Assembly: GCA_038503065.1 (NCBI GenBank)
Contig: JBCAMK010000016.1
Span: forward strand, 558,001 to 622,000
Length of the DNA: 64,000 bases
Source of the DNA: Paragyromitra xinjiangensis
Taxonomy: Eukaryota > Ascomycota > Pezizomycetes > Pezizales > Discinaceae
Direction of reading: 5' to 3'
A program made the translations under genes and the position numbers. Below are positions 49,619 through 62,004 of the stretch, in pieces. Under the pieces are notes generated by a model. That model saw only the letters and a program-made list of their open reading frames with translations, was not told where the DNA came from and did no database searches. Each line of letters begins with the position of its first letter. Position 1 is the first letter of the stretch.

Positions 49619-50884
49619 TTATGACATCATGGCCAAAGATACGTGCAAGAACCCGTCGGGGTAAATCGCCTCCTGCATCAGATCCATTAATGGCGTGTTC
49701 ATTGTCAGGACCACGCCATGCGCGATAGGTCGAGCTAGTACTGCTACTCGTTGGCTTGGGAAGAGTTCGGGAACGAAGAGGTGTAGAGCTGTGCCAATGG
49801 TGTGTGGATCTCCTATAGAGATCAAAGAAGTTAGCAAATCTTGCCAATAAGAAAATACATATAATGACAAGACCGTGTTCCGAACGATTTTCTTTCTGTT
49901 CGCATTTCCAGTCCAGCGGGTAGGAATTTGCTGTAGCAGGTATGGGGCTGGGGCACGGAAGGGCTTACGATTTGGTTGTAAAGGGGGAATGGGGCGTTGG
50001 ACCACCCGTGATCCAGCACCAGGTATATAGATTCTCAAAGGAATATTACGAGTTGGTGTAGATATTGGAGAGACGAGTTTGTCATTAACGCTCCAGAACT
50101 TATCAAAATCATCTTCTCGGCAGAAAATTGTCAGCAAATCCCGATAAAGCGAACGTTAGTGGGCGCACGTGACTGCAAAGAATCCCAAAGCCCTGTTGAT
50201 TCAGCCTTAGTCAAATTCATGACGGCCTTTGCACTTCCATGTCGTACGCAGTCTGCCTATTTACACCCTGAGCTCTTTTATTCACACGATGAAGACGATC
50301 AATTCTGACCTCCTTAACTAAGTTCATCCATGCGTCGTGACACGTTGTAGGACTGTCTAATCGCATGAGGTGCTTGTGGGGGTAGTCGCGGAAATGGAGT
50401 ATTAACGTCCAAGGTAGTGTGTGCTCGTCCTCTTCTGTTGTTTGGCTCGATGGATCGCGCCCAGTGAAGAGGTCATAGAGAAGACCAACGGGCCAGTGCC
50501 TATATTCGCCCGAAAGCAGTTAGGTCCCGACCTCTATTAGATACGGAATGGGTTGGAACACCATTTAAGTGGAACACTCTCAAACTCGAACCATGCAGTC
50601 TCTTCCTTTGAAACGCTAGAGTCTATCAGAAATGGCTTGAAGAACTTGTAAATCTGAGGAATGAACAGTGGAAGATAAGATATGCGTGGTATCGTTAGCT
50701 GAACAAGAGGGGTATTAGTATAGAGCGGATTAGGTGATACTACGGAAGAGGGATGGGGAACACGTGCGTAGTATGGATCCGAGGCATCGAAGACTCGGCT
50801 CTCGCTGAAATCAAGAAGTATTTTGATGGGGATAGAGCCATGCCAAATAGCTCTGCGGATTGACTTTGAGTCGGGAGCTTCCAT
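49619..50884 (-). CDS. ATG5: autophagy protein 5
   Basis: Six exons: 50762-50884, 50562-50698, 50310-50499, 50169-50256, 49969-50115 and 49619-49812, giving 292 residues, typical for the family. Atg5 is covalently joined to Atg12 and, with Atg16, acts as the E3-like complex that lipidates Atg8 on the phagophore. Landmarks are [49 protein letters not shown], and the Atg12-acceptor region DAWMNLVKEADCVRHGSAK, where the Lys of VKEAD corresponds to yeast K149. Then come GLWDSLQS, FWSVNDKLV, RNIPLRIYIPG, RVVQRPIPP, and the ending DLMQEAIYPDGFLHVSL. All introns are short and phase-consistent. The first, at 50699-50761, has a strong ACTAAT branch point but is also open in frame, so retention would not truncate the protein. 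Confidence 0.95.
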
Positions 50885-51800
50885 GGTGTTGGGATGTATG
50901 CTACCAGGCCTGGTGGGCGAGTAGAAAATTCCGTAGAAAAACGGACAGCTATTGGGGAGGTTGCCTGTCGTTGGGCCTATCTAGGTAGCATGTGCAGATA
51001 GTTAGATCTGCGGCTCTTTATCATGCATGAAGCTAGATCAACAGAGCCTCATCAACATCAGCTAAGACTCGTTTGTATTCGGCATAGCGTACTAGCACAA
51101 CGCGGGACCTATCAGAGCGGGGCCGAATAGCTGTAAATACCGAGAGTCTTTCGTCTCTAGCAAGCAACGAAGCAAGCGATTCTACGTTTACACGAGATTG
51201 TTTTACACGGAATATCCCGTAAGTACCCCGAATATCGATGGCAGGGGTCACCTACATATCGAACGAGTATTTTGTTGATTTTTCAAGTATAGCATCGGCG
51301 AGCTCCAAAGCAATTTCTAGCATAGGAGTTTTCACGCCATAAATTTTTTGTATGCAGTATTCTTAAGAGTACCTAGGAATTAATTAAACCATGATTAAAA
51401 TGACGTGAGAAATCTACTTTCTGGCAATCAGCTGCGACAAGGGAAAATCGATATACCTGTGCTATAGAATACACGAGGTATCCAAACAAGAAGAATTAGA
51501 GATTGTAGAGTGGTAAAGAAACTCCTAGATAACCCATCTAAAGAAAAATATTTAAAAGTTGTCAGTAGCTCGAGACTTGAAGTTTCCGCAACCTGCAAGC
51601 CAGTTTACAGAAAACTACATGCAAAGTTATATGTAACCAAGCTAGCCATTACTATCTAATAAGATAAAAAATATCAGGTTTCGCAATCTACTTAAAATAG
51701 TAGCTCATTAGCTTGTCATACTTCATACAACTTCAAAAAGCTCCTCAAAGATTGCCCGGGGCTCTAGAAGCATAAGATCATTTTCGTACAACCAAACAAG

Positions 51801-51818
51801 GTTAGTTGATCAACTAAC
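51801..51818. repeat. perfect 18-nt palindrome
   Basis: GTTAGTTGATCAACTAAC reads the same on both strands. It could be a dimeric protein site or a chance palindrome. Confidence 0.7.
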
Positions 51819-52475
51819 AAGGGGATCAGCTGCTCCACCCATCTGACAGCTTAGGGGGGCTTGGGGGCTTGGGGATGGAGGCTCGACTGCCGCCATAGTG
51901 TGGCCACCTACATCTCAAAACACAGCTTTTTTATTTTTCCTGCCATTTTGTCTATTAAGAACTTCCTATACTGAGAGGGTGAAATGATAGGAGATACTAA
52001 ACTTTTTTAATTTGTTCTGTCAGCTCTTACCTTTTCAGAGGTCAAAAATGAGTAATTGTGGAGGAATTAGGTGTATATCTTAAGCCGTAGGACCTCAAAT
52101 CTATGGCCACAGGTCAAACCCCTAGGTGCGGTGTAGAGAGGACGGTCTAACAGAGTATACCCTATGTGCCCTTGAAATACGGCCTGGGGGTGCCTCGAGC
52201 TAGGCTCAATGTGGTACTGGATAGCCCACTCAGGAGCTCGCTCTTAGCATGAGCCACATATCTTTTGAGCGGCGTTCGAGAGAGACTTTCTGAGTGATAG
52301 AATACCGATAATTTGACCACATTCCATACCGCGTTAGGCCTAGTTCAGGGCACTCTCAGGTTATATTCCAAGAGTACTCTACATACGGTATATATAAGCT
52401 ATTACTATTTTCGGTGAGCTATTGATTTGGAGCTCTACCCAAACATGAATCTATCCCAATGACCCTGACATAAAG

Positions 52476-52515
52476 AAACCTCTGTTGTAACCTACTCCTG
52501 AGGTTACAGAGGTTT
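52476..52515. repeat. 15-bp stem hairpin
   Basis: AAACCTCTG and GTAACCT (52476-52493, with a 3-nt bulge) pair with AGGTTACAGAGGTTT (52501-52515) around a 7-nt loop. No gene is nearby, so a terminator role is unsupported. Confidence 0.6.
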
Positions 52516-53312
52516 GTCTCACTTGAGCCTGTAATGACAATCGCAAAATTTTCTCTCAAGAAATTACTTGCAACGAGAATAAATTCCCACGCTGGGATTG
52601 CCTAGACGCCACACTAATGTAGCTGAGATTTTACAGTATTAGTAAGTTGCAGTGCGATTGGGAGGTTTTATTGAAACAATTTAGTGACACTTTTTACACT
52701 ACGGAGGGGGCTCTGCTTACCTTTTTTGCCGCTTGAAAGTTGTTCCCTTTACCCCTCTTTATTCTAATATAGAATGCCCGATCTAGTGTAAGTAGCATGG
52801 TATAATTGCGTCCAACAAGCTCTTGCGGTTTTGAAGACTACAATACTACGGCGTGTTACGAGCTATTTATCACACTAGCACAATTCGAGGAGGCATGATG
52901 GAGTTGGGGCTGTAACACCCCATTACATCATGGTACTTCAGGAACTTGTTGAATGCAACCGTATATGCAGGCACTGAAATACAGCTTGCATTGAATTTTA
53001 GCATACTTGACGTCTGATATCTACATACGCTTGCACTAAATGATTCTACACCAGTAACCATTTCCGATGGTAGATAAAAAGAGTACCTATGCGCATACAT
53101 TTAAACGATACATAAAGCATTATGGGTCTTGAAAAGGCAAAAGCAAAACTCCGTAAACACCATGTGCATCCCATCGCCCATGAATCAAAATAGAATAATG
53201 GAAAAAAAATTAACGATAAGAAAAAAAATATAGTGCCAGACTTGGCGGTATCCTTTTAAACTCCTCTTACTAAATAGATCAACACTATGTCAATCTCACT
53301 GTTGTCGTATTA

Positions 53313-55376
53313 TCATCTAACTATCGTCTCCACTCTTGCGTGTTGTCGCCTAGAGAAACGTTGATAATAGTCCTGGCCTGTAATCCTACTCCCCCGGTAT
53401 AATTCTCGTCCAATACCAATCTTGATGATAGACTCCCGCGTATCGGCCTCGATGCCAGCAGAGGAAATGCTGACCATATCAGGAGTATGATCAACGACTG
53501 GCGTGAACGGGAGGTCTCCGACAAGCGATAGATAATCCTCAAGAGTTAGAACATTAAAGGAGTCCTTTCGCTCTAATCTCAAGGAATAGGGTAGCGGTGG
53601 TACAGGGGCAATAGCCGGCAAAGGTTTTTGAATTTCGGGCTGTTGTATTAGGCTTCTAGTCGTCGCAACCATGCTCCTGCGATGTTTGAGTTCAGGTCGA
53701 GGTTTGGTGAGGGTTCTCTTGCGTTCCGGAGCTGGTACCCTTGGAACTGGTAGTTGGCTGGTGAATTCCATGCTTCGGGCTGAAGCTTTGAGGTCACCTT
53801 GGGAATACCGTCTTCGAATCGCTGCTACCATGCCTTTTGCCCTTGATATCTTATCAATCTCCACAACCACCTCTGCCTGTTGGGCAACCGATGCCGTATC
53901 AATTTTGGACCTTGAACTAGGATTTCCCAACTCACACACATTCGAACCCATACCCGTCTCTTGATAATCACGTCCCGGCCTACGACTATTTACGGATCCT
54001 GATGAACTATAGCCTGAGTCTGTGCCTTCGCTACCAACTTTGGCCATGCTTAGCCGTCCAAGACGCCGATCGCTTCCTTTTCGGCCCTCACCGAAGAGGA
54101 CGTCATGGTATTCATCGGCCCCTGTACCCAATACTGGAGAGACTGTTTGCGAGTTGTCGGTTTCAGCGCGAACGTGTTTGCCACGGCGCCAATTCAGGCA
54201 CTGTTCTGTAAGGATTCTATGATATTCAATTCCTGTGGAAATAGTACTAGGTGTAGTGCTAACAAGACTTTCGCAGCTATCCATGTGACCACAAGGAAGG
54301 GGTTGCAGGCCTTCTAGTGTATAATCCGAGGTTTGGTCGCCCCCAAGGGGTAAATCGAGGATGTCCTCGTCGCAGACGCTTGGACTTTGCATGAAACTAA
54401 ACGGGCTTCCTGGAACCTTTTCATCTTTTGTTTGACTCCACTCTACGGGGGATGGTGGGACTAGGCGTACTTCATGAACTGGAATTACTGGACTTGGCAC
54501 AACAATAACAGGTTTTACCCTCGATGACGGCCTAATGCTTCCGGCCTCGGGAATCACAAGTGTTGGCCCGAAGAAACCGTTTCTGGTAGATGCGTCTGGG
54601 GAGCCTGGACAAGAGGATGGAGCTGGGGAAGCCGTGCCGTTAGCAATTCTCAATGAACCTCTCTTGAAGGCCCCAAGAACGCTATATCCGGATGGTGTTG
54701 TGCATCGGCCAATATCATTCCCTGATGGGGTAGCTAAAGAGAAAGGGTCTGGAGAGATATCTGAAATATCCATACTGTGTCTATGCGATTTTGTTGGCTT
54801 CCTGGTAGCTGTCGCAGGTGGTGCTGCGAGGAGCTGAGATCTCCGTCGAACCGTGCCCATTGAAGATATTTCCGAGTTGCGATTTGGAGGTGGGGCACAC
54901 GCAGAGCTGCTATTGGTTGAGCTACGTGTAACCATACTTCCCCGTCTAAGCATTCCATTGCTCACGAGCGTAGGGCTGACCACACCCGGTGACGTTGAAT
55001 CTGGAGCTGATATGGAACCTAGATGTAGGCTGTCGACATGGGTCGGGTAGTCAGGAGCATGGCCCCCCAATAAATCCCAACTTCCAGATAGTCGATCTGT
55101 GGCAGCAGCAGGGGGGATCGTTTGCGAGTATTCTATCGCGAAGATGCTCCCGGAGGATTGATCCTCAACAATCGTTTGATACTTCGCAGCGGACGAGGAC
55201 TTTGAAATGCCCAAGAAACTAGGCCGAGAGAGCGAGAGGGGTAGAGATGGAAGACATGACGTTTCACGGGTGTTATTCGAGTTGGTTCGAGGTTTGGTAA
55301 GTTTGTTTCGGGGCGGTGAGGTAGTGGGGAACTGGCCTCCTTCGAGTCGTGATGGGGTAGATTGGGTAGCACCCAT
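53313..55376 (-). CDS. large disordered protein with N-myristoylation start, unknown
   Basis: Single exon, 687 residues. It begins MGATQST, which fits the N-myristoyltransferase signal (Gly2, Ser/Thr6), so the protein is probably membrane-tethered through its N-terminus. Most of it is Ser/Pro/Thr-rich with basic patches (RRRSQL, KHRRSM, RRYSQGD), likely phosphorylated and disordered. The C-terminal part is more ordered: SLRLERKDSFNVLTLEDYLS, then LVGDLPFTPVVDHTPDM, then ESIIKIGIGRELYRG. I recognise no named domain. The long open frame and codon-like composition make it a confident gene; function is unknown. Confidence 0.8.
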   Translation of the reverse strand: MGATQSTPSRLEGGQFPTTSPPRNKLTKPRTNSNNTRETSCLPSLPLSLSRPSFLGISKSSSAAKYQTIVEDQSSGSIFAIEYSQTIPPAAATDRLSGSWDLLGGHAPDYPTHVDSLHLGSISAPDSTSPGVVSPTLVSNGMLRRGSMVTRSSTNSSSACAPPPNRNSEISSMGTVRRRSQLLAAPPATATRKPTKSHRHSMDISDISPDPFSLATPSGNDIGRCTTPSGYSVLGAFKRGSLRIANGTASPAPSSCPGSPDASTRNGFFGPTLVIPEAGSIRPSSRVKPVIVVPSPVIPVHEVRLVPPSPVEWSQTKDEKVPGSPFSFMQSPSVCDEDILDLPLGGDQTSDYTLEGLQPLPCGHMDSCESLVSTTPSTISTGIEYHRILTEQCLNWRRGKHVRAETDNSQTVSPVLGTGADEYHDVLFGEGRKGSDRRLGRLSMAKVGSEGTDSGYSSSGSVNSRRPGRDYQETGMGSNVCELGNPSSRSKIDTASVAQQAEVVVEIDKISRAKGMVAAIRRRYSQGDLKASARSMEFTSQLPVPRVPAPERKRTLTKPRPELKHRRSMVATTRSLIQQPEIQKPLPAIAPVPPLPYSLRLERKDSFNVLTLEDYLSLVGDLPFTPVVDHTPDMVSISSAGIEADTRESIIKIGIGRELYRGSRITGQDYYQRFSRRQHARVETIVR

Positions 55377-58318
55377 TTTTGAAGGTCAGAACTACACCAG
55401 AGGCAGTAAAAGCCTAGTATATAACCACTGCAGTAGAGTTGGAAAAGAATAAATTGGGAACGCGCTCGCCGGGAGGCGCCTGTGGATTATTGAAGCATGG
55501 AGTAGGAATAAAACAAGTATCTTGCCGGTCAACGAAAGCAGAGGCTAACAAGGACAACGAACAGGAACAGGACAGACTTGAAAGCCAGAGGGGTGGGGAT
55601 GTGAGCAAGAGACGAAAGGATGACGGTGAAGGAAGGCAGGATTAAAGAAACTTTAAACAAGAGATGGGGAAAGCGGTTTTTTGGGGGGGGGAGGGTGTTA
55701 GCAGCCACATGTAAGTAAGTAGAATAAACCGCAGCTATTAACCACATAAGGTAGGTAACTTCCAAAAGTACGTACCTCCAGGGCAGTCGAGCAAAGGGGA
55801 ACTCTCTGCTGTATTCAGTTTTGCACAGGTATCTCACGCCGATGGCTGCCATACTCTACTCCTCCTCCCATGGAGCTTTAGCATCAAGACTGGTTAATAC
55901 TCTCGAACATGGTAGCAGATTAGATAAACTGGGGGGTGAGGGCTTACAGGGCACAGAAACGGGGCTGGTCCACCCTAAATCCAAACGGTTCACGTGTGGA
56001 ATTTCCCCAGCAAGTATTTACTCGCCTATCACATCGCGATAAAAGTTCCCCCACAGCTCGACGGTTATGTGCGTGATTGCAGGGCAGGGATTGGGTTTCA
56101 TGTGGTGCAAGCGACAAGGATCGGAACCTGCACCATCATCCGTGCCAAAGATTGCGGCTGCCATCGCCCGCCGGGCCACCATTGGAGTTCGTCCATCAAC
56201 TGGTTCTTGTATTTCTTGGCGAATTTTTTAGATAGATCGGTACTTTGTTCGCTGGCGGCAGCAGGCACTGTGGCTAGGGATTGACTTATGCTATTTTGTT
56301 ACGTGGACCTATATACATCTCGATATCTGACCCAAGCAGACTAGGTACGATCTGAGGCTATAGGAAGTTTTCACATACAGGCAAAGTATGGGTGCAATGA
56401 TTTTGGTTGCGCTGAGATTACAAGGAAAGCTCCATGTGGGGAAATCAGGTTTGCAGGAGGTTGGGGCACATCTGAAGTGGCTGGGGATGGCCCATTCATC
56501 GGATCACTTTTTGGCCCACATCAATCCCGTTATATGCTCCGAACTGAAAGGATTATTCAGTCTCCATTGGCTATGACAACAGCAGTTTCGGAACGGATTA
56601 AGAAACTTTGCGAAATGGGGCTGCCACTTCGTTCTATCACGTGGCGTAACACTACGATTGCTAAAGTTAGGTACATGTACACCCGATTGCGATCTGCGTC
56701 TTCGTCATTAACCCTAGCAACCTCAAACCGCTGACGTCGATCTCCCTGTTAACCGCAGTTGGAGACGATCGAATACATCTCTGGTTGCATCATGGAGGGT
56801 CGTCATTGAGGAATTCCAACAAGCCGTCCAATCAACACGTCAGGGTGTGACGTCTAGATACTGGTACATGTCTGTTTGATCACTGCCAAAAAAATCAATC
56901 TTGGGCGGATAAAAATGGTTTTTTCATCTCTGCAGACTATAGTGGAAGCTGTGACAACATGTTGCACAAGGTTTTGGCACCCCGCCAGCTGAGAGCGAAA
57001 TTTGATGGCATCTGTACTCGAACGAGATAATGCAGTAAACACCGAAGGAAGCTTAGTTTGTGGCAACAGTTGAAACTGAGGAAATTTTCAGAGTAGTTGA
57101 GGCATCGATCGAGTGATATGGCATGTGGGCACGAGTTACTAAGGCCTGCATGGCAATGAACCCTTTTTAGCCTCTATAAAGGTCAGGGTCAGATGTACAT
57201 GTACGTGCTACATGTAATTCTACACCATCATGTCCAGCGCACGGCTGAGCGCATGTAAGATTTCTCTTCATTAGTATAACGTGAGCATATATAGCCGTTG
57301 ATTTCAATGTGTTATCGGATCCGTAGCTGTTTTAGAATAGTCGCTAATCATTCATGGATTCTAGAATCCGTGCCTGTTGCTCTCTCGATGGGGTGACTGA
57401 AAAGCCTTTTCGCCTTAATGGTGAGAAAGTCTACAAGTATGGTATCGTCACGTATTAGTCTATCATGTGACAGACCTATTCTAATTGGGCAATTGACTAA
57501 ATCAAAGACCGAGACGGAACACAATAGTCCACACGTTCTGTTTAAAGGGACCGCCAAGCCATCGCGTGTGGGATGACTGAAAATGTTGGAAAAGGGAGGA
57601 TATTTTACGGTGATGTAACTGTCAGATGCTGGGTCTACCATCACCTCCTCGTGAATGATAGATAGAGATGCGTTATATAGATGCGGTAGGGGAATTGAAG
57701 GTCGGGAACACGCGCAGGTAACTCTGCTCAATTTCTGTGCTACATACCAGTGACTACTTGAAGTTTCTGGCGACTGTTCTGTACTTTGGCTGCGTACAAT
57801 TGATTGGAGAGGAAAAGGTCAAATTAGAGTGTGCGTGCACATGTATGTGGGTGTAGTTGAGGGTCGCGACGAGAGCTTAATGCGCTGGGGACTCTGGGTT
57901 TGTTCACGCCTAAGAGAGGGGTTTATCGGTTCTGGAGGGCTTGTTTACTGAAGTCTCGTAGGATTTGCACCTTATCAGTGGAAGGTGGTTTCTACCTACA
58001 TATTCACGTTTACTGCCTCACAAGGAAAGGTCAAGTCGTCCTCGGAAGACCGGACTGCGGCTCTTTAGGCCTGCCATCTACTCGGATCTCACAAGTCCCC
58101 CTTTTGACGGCTCACGCAGAGAGGACAAGGCCTTACCTTCGTTTCTCCTCCATCCATAAGCTGTCCACTTAAAAGTATCTTCTCCCTTCTCCCATACCTG
58201 CTAGCTTTACCTACAACTTCATCATTGTTTAATCCACGTTCTTTCCGTACCTTCACGTCTTCACTTCTTCTACCTTACCCTCCAGTATCAACTCTCCATT
58301 TGAGGCTTAAAGACTACT
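55377..58318. other. intergenic, divergent between the 55376 gene and ERG12
   Basis: About 2.9 kb with no supported gene. Three TACATGTA octamers lie at 56672-56679, 57196-57203 and 57209-57216, the last two only 5 bases apart. The leader of ERG12 (58160-58318) is pyrimidine-rich. Confidence 0.5.
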
Positions 58319-60084
58319 ATGAGATCATCGAAACTCAATGGTGGTGTGATGGTAGTGGGCTCCGATCAGCTTGGTTCGGCGAAAAAGGATGGCAGTGGCT
58401 TCTTGGAGGACGGCGAAACGGTGTGTAATATCGCATGTGGAATTTTCAACAATTGTTAAGTTATATTGTCACTAATTCCTCTACGTAGAATGATTGCACG
58501 AATAGCTCGTCTGCCTTGAACTCAAAGGCTCGTGTTCACCGTTCATCTACTATTTCGCAGTTGCCTTCTTTTATGGTTTCTGCGCCGGGGAAGGTTATTG
58601 TCTGCGGTGAACATGCTGTTGTACACGGCAAGGTCTGTAGGTTTTATTTATGCCCCTCTCCCGGACTTATTTCAAAAATACTACATCTGGTCCTAGATCA
58701 ACCTGACTTCATACTGACACATCACTTACATAGGCTGCCATTGCTGCTGCACTCTCCCTTCGTTCTTACCTGCTGGTCACGCCACTGCTTAAGACTGCTA
58801 ATAAATTGACACTTCGGTTTCCGGACATCGGCCTTGACCATTCCTGGGATATCAACTCGTTGCCTTGGGAGACTTTTTCTGCGCCCGGAAAAAAAAAGTA
58901 TTATTTCGACACTGTTGAACGCCTAGATACCGGGCTTGTGAATTCAATCAAACCGTTGGTAGCCGATATCCCTGGGAAAGTTCTTCAAGGGGCCGCGTCA
59001 GCTTTTCTTTATGTTTATTTGATGCTCGGCTCTAAACATGCCCCCGCATCAATATACACACTAAGATCTACTATTCCCATCGGAGCAGGTTTGGGAAGTA
59101 GTGCGAGTATATCTGTGTGCTTGAGTACGGCCCTACAGCTTCAGATGGGAACCTTGACAACTCCATTCAGTGGGATGATGTCAAGCGAGACACAACTGCA
59201 GCTGAAGAGAGTAAACAATTGGGCATTTGTGGGGGAAATGTGTATCCACGGTAACCCGAGCGGGGTTGATAATACCGTGGCCACAGGAGGGAAGGCCTTG
59301 CTTTTCAAGCGGACAGACTATAGCCTTCCTCCGCAAGTTACCCACCTGAGCAAGTAAGCACTTCCCCACGATCCTGCTAGCAATAAGAAGGAAAGGAAAA
59401 AAAACCATATATTGACGACGGTATGGTAGTTTCCCCGTGCTTCCACTTTTACTTGTGAACACAAAGCATCCTCGGAGAACGGCAGAACAAGTTGCTAATG
59501 TCCGCAACCTTCTCTCAAACCATGAGGATATTACCCAATCACTACTTGACACCATCGATCGGATAACGGTCGAAGTTCATAATATCATCTCCGACCCTGG
59601 TTTTAGCTCTCATGCTGGGAGCCCACATCTTGTTCGGCTCGGCGAGCTCATTCGTATCAACCACGGTCTCCTCGTGTCACTAGGCGTTTCTCACCCGAAA
59701 CTCGAGCGAATTAGGGAGTTGATTGACTATACAGGTATCGGATGGACGAAGCTCACAGGTGCTGGGGGTGGCGGTTGTTCTATCACTCTGCTGAGGCCTA
59801 GTGTCAAACAAAGTATTCTTGATGAACTTAATGTCAAGCTCAGCAACGAAGGCTTTGAAAAGTATGAGACCACGCTCGGAGGAGATGGTGTCGGTGTGCT
59901 GTGGCCCGCCGTTATCAAGGTGGAAGACAAAGAAGTTGAGATTACTCAGGAGATGTTTCTAGCTGCTGTAGGCATGGAGGGTGTAGAGGATCTGGCGGGA
60001 GTAAGTGCTGTTGGGAAAGGTAGTATGGGTTGGCGATTTTGGAGAGAATGGGTTCCTGCGGAATCGGATTTTACCTTGCATTAA
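58319..60084 (+). CDS. ERG12: mevalonate kinase
   Basis: Four exons: 58319-58420, 58489-58632, 58734-59353 and 59430-60084, giving 506 residues. It phosphorylates mevalonate with ATP at the entry to sterol and isoprenoid synthesis. GHMP-kinase landmarks are FMVSAPGKVIVCGEHAVVHGK (about 62-82), the ATP loop PIGAGLGSSAS (about 197-207), the NNWAFVGEMCIHGNPSGVDN segment, and KLTGAGGGGC (about 396-405). Fungal enzymes often carry a Ser-rich extension before the first motif, which supports the ATG at 58319 and its first short exon. A start within exon 2 (ATG 58516 or 58573) is the alternative. Confidence 0.94.
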
Positions 60085-60557
60085 CACGTTTATTCTCACG
60101 TTCTTTTCCTGTATTCTTAGCATTTTTCTTTTTGCAGTGTGGTTGTTTTGTGATTATTATCATTTCTTCCGTACGCTTTTCGGATCTGTGGTTTCTTGCT
60201 GCTCATAGCGCTTGTACTATTCTGGTAAAGGATTTTAATGACCAGGGGCATCGGGTTGGGAGACCGTATCTAACACGATGAACTAATGGTGTATTTCTGT
60301 ATATCTCTAAGTTTTGGATGCAGTTGCTATATAGAAGGCTAGGCTGTTGAAGTTTGAGTGAATGACATGTGACAGCAATTGTGCAACATACACAGCCGTT
60401 GCACATGATGCAATTGGCCCGTGCAGCCTTCCATGCTAATAACCTCTTTGTTCTCTTGCCCTCTTAACCACCCACCAACCATCGTATCTGCTTTGTACCT
60501 TGTAGCTCATTTGATCCCGGTCTAAGATCAATTTCTCAATCCTTCTGCAGCAGTAGT
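60085..60557. other. intergenic, ERG12 to RAM2
   Basis: The 473-bp spacer between two same-strand genes. It holds the ERG12 3' end and the RAM2 promoter. No other feature was recognised. Confidence 0.5.
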
Positions 60558-61738
60558 ATGCCGCTTTATTCCCTAGATCCCGAGTGGGAGGACGTTGTGC
60601 CCCTCCCTCAGGACGATGGTGTCCAGCCGCTTGCACAAATCGCATACACCGAGGAATACACCGAAGCCATGTCATACCTACGAGCAGTGATGGCTAAAGA
60701 TGAGATGAGCGAAAGGGTGTTGAAAGTAACCGAAGATGTTATTGAGATGAACCCGGCGCATTACACAGTGTGGTAATTCTCAAACACTGCACCCCCGTGC
60801 ATTTCAGGGCAGGTAACTAATGGATGAACTGCTTTATTAAAAAGGCTTTATAGAGCGAAGACTTTATTTGCCCTAGGAAAAGATCTTAGGCGGGAGCAGA
60901 GTTTCCTGAACGACATGGCTATAAAACACCAGAAGAATTATCAAATTTGGCATCATCGCCAGCTGATAATGGAGAGGATAAATGACCCAACGGGCGAGGT
61001 GGAATTTACAGCGGCGATGTTCGAGAAGGATTCTAAGAATATTCATGTTTGGTCTTATAGGTTAGCGTTATTCGTCTAGGTCCTTGGTCTACAATGATTA
61101 GAGTTATCCAAAGGAACTGACGTATAGCGGGGATAACAGACAGTGGCTGGTTCGACGGTTTGACCTGTGGGATAAAGGTGAAGTAGAGTACGTTGATACT
61201 CTCCTCGAGAAAGACGTTAGGAACAACTCGGCTTGGAATCATCGGTTTTATGTAGTATTTGGCAGGGAAGGGGATATACCAAAGGAGATTTTGGATCGCG
61301 AGATCAGGTGGGGCTTCTCCCTCCTACCAGTCTGTGAAATTTTCGTGAAATTAATTGCGCATATCTTTGTAGTGTCTGTGAGGATGCAATTTTTATCGCC
61401 CCTCAGAATCCGAGTCCTTGGAACTACATTCGCGGGTTAGTCGTGAAGGTTTGCCCACGAGTTGCCTGTTTCTAACAACTAGGTGTTTTAGGGCTCTGAA
61501 GAGAGCAAAGCTCCCTCTCTCTATGATCAAAAAGACTGCTAGTTTCTACGCTCCACTTGATAACCCCGACAAAATAAAATCGTCTCATGCCTTGGATCTT
61601 TTAGCCGGTATTTATGCTGAGGAAAGTGGGCAGAGGGAGCAAGCTTTGATGGCTTTAGATTTCCTGGCGAAGAAATACGACCCGATAAGAGCTAACTACT
61701 GGAATTATCGGGCGGAACAGATAATGTCACTGTCTTGA
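60558..61738 (+). CDS. RAM2: protein farnesyl/geranylgeranyl transferase type I alpha subunit
   Basis: Five exons: 60558-60772, 60845-61060, 61140-61307, 61373-61435 and 61492-61738, giving 302 residues, close to yeast Ram2. Successive PFTA repeats carry the W-x-x-R type core: NPAHYTVWLYR, NYQIWHHRQLI, NIHVWSYRQWLV, NNSAWNHRFYVV, NPSPWNYIRG and NYWNYRAEQI. The alpha subunit is shared by farnesyltransferase (with Ram1) and GGTase-I (with Cdc43) and prenylates CaaX proteins such as Ras and Rho. The repeats rule out the Rab GGTase alpha, which is longer with LRR/Ig additions. Intron 4 is only 56 bp. Confidence 0.95.
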
Positions 61739-62004
61739 GGGAATAGAAACCGTCGGATTCATTGTCTTAATTGGGTTGCTGGATATATATTTGTATCTTC
61801 AACATGATGGTGACTCTTGGTAGTAGATGCGGTAAGGGAAGGGATTTAACCAAGGAAAAATTGAGAACTAGTACACTGATCTAGCTGAAATCAAACCTTC
61901 TGCTGTATCCGATTGCTGCGCTCGCTATAATGTGTGACGAATTGTGGGGAGAAATCGATAAAGAGATACTGGGGATTGGGTCTTTTCCTCCGTGAAATTG
62001 GTAT
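61739..62004. other. convergent spacer, RAM2 and serine dehydratase
   Basis: 266 bp between two stop codons facing each other. No feature recognised. Confidence 0.5.

Larger units (their letters stand above)
50885..53312. other. gene-poor region upstream of ATG5
   Basis: No gene supported. A 72-codon minus-strand frame at 51033-51251 reads like a protein fragment but begins after a stop with a GTG and has no partner exon. A perfect 18-nt palindrome (51801-51818) and a longer hairpin (52476-52515) lie here. Confidence 0.5.

Noticed and set aside
51033..51251. 72-codon minus-strand frame reading like a protein fragment
   Set aside because: Starts with GTG right after a stop and has no neighbouring exon; possibly a relic, but not supportable as a gene.
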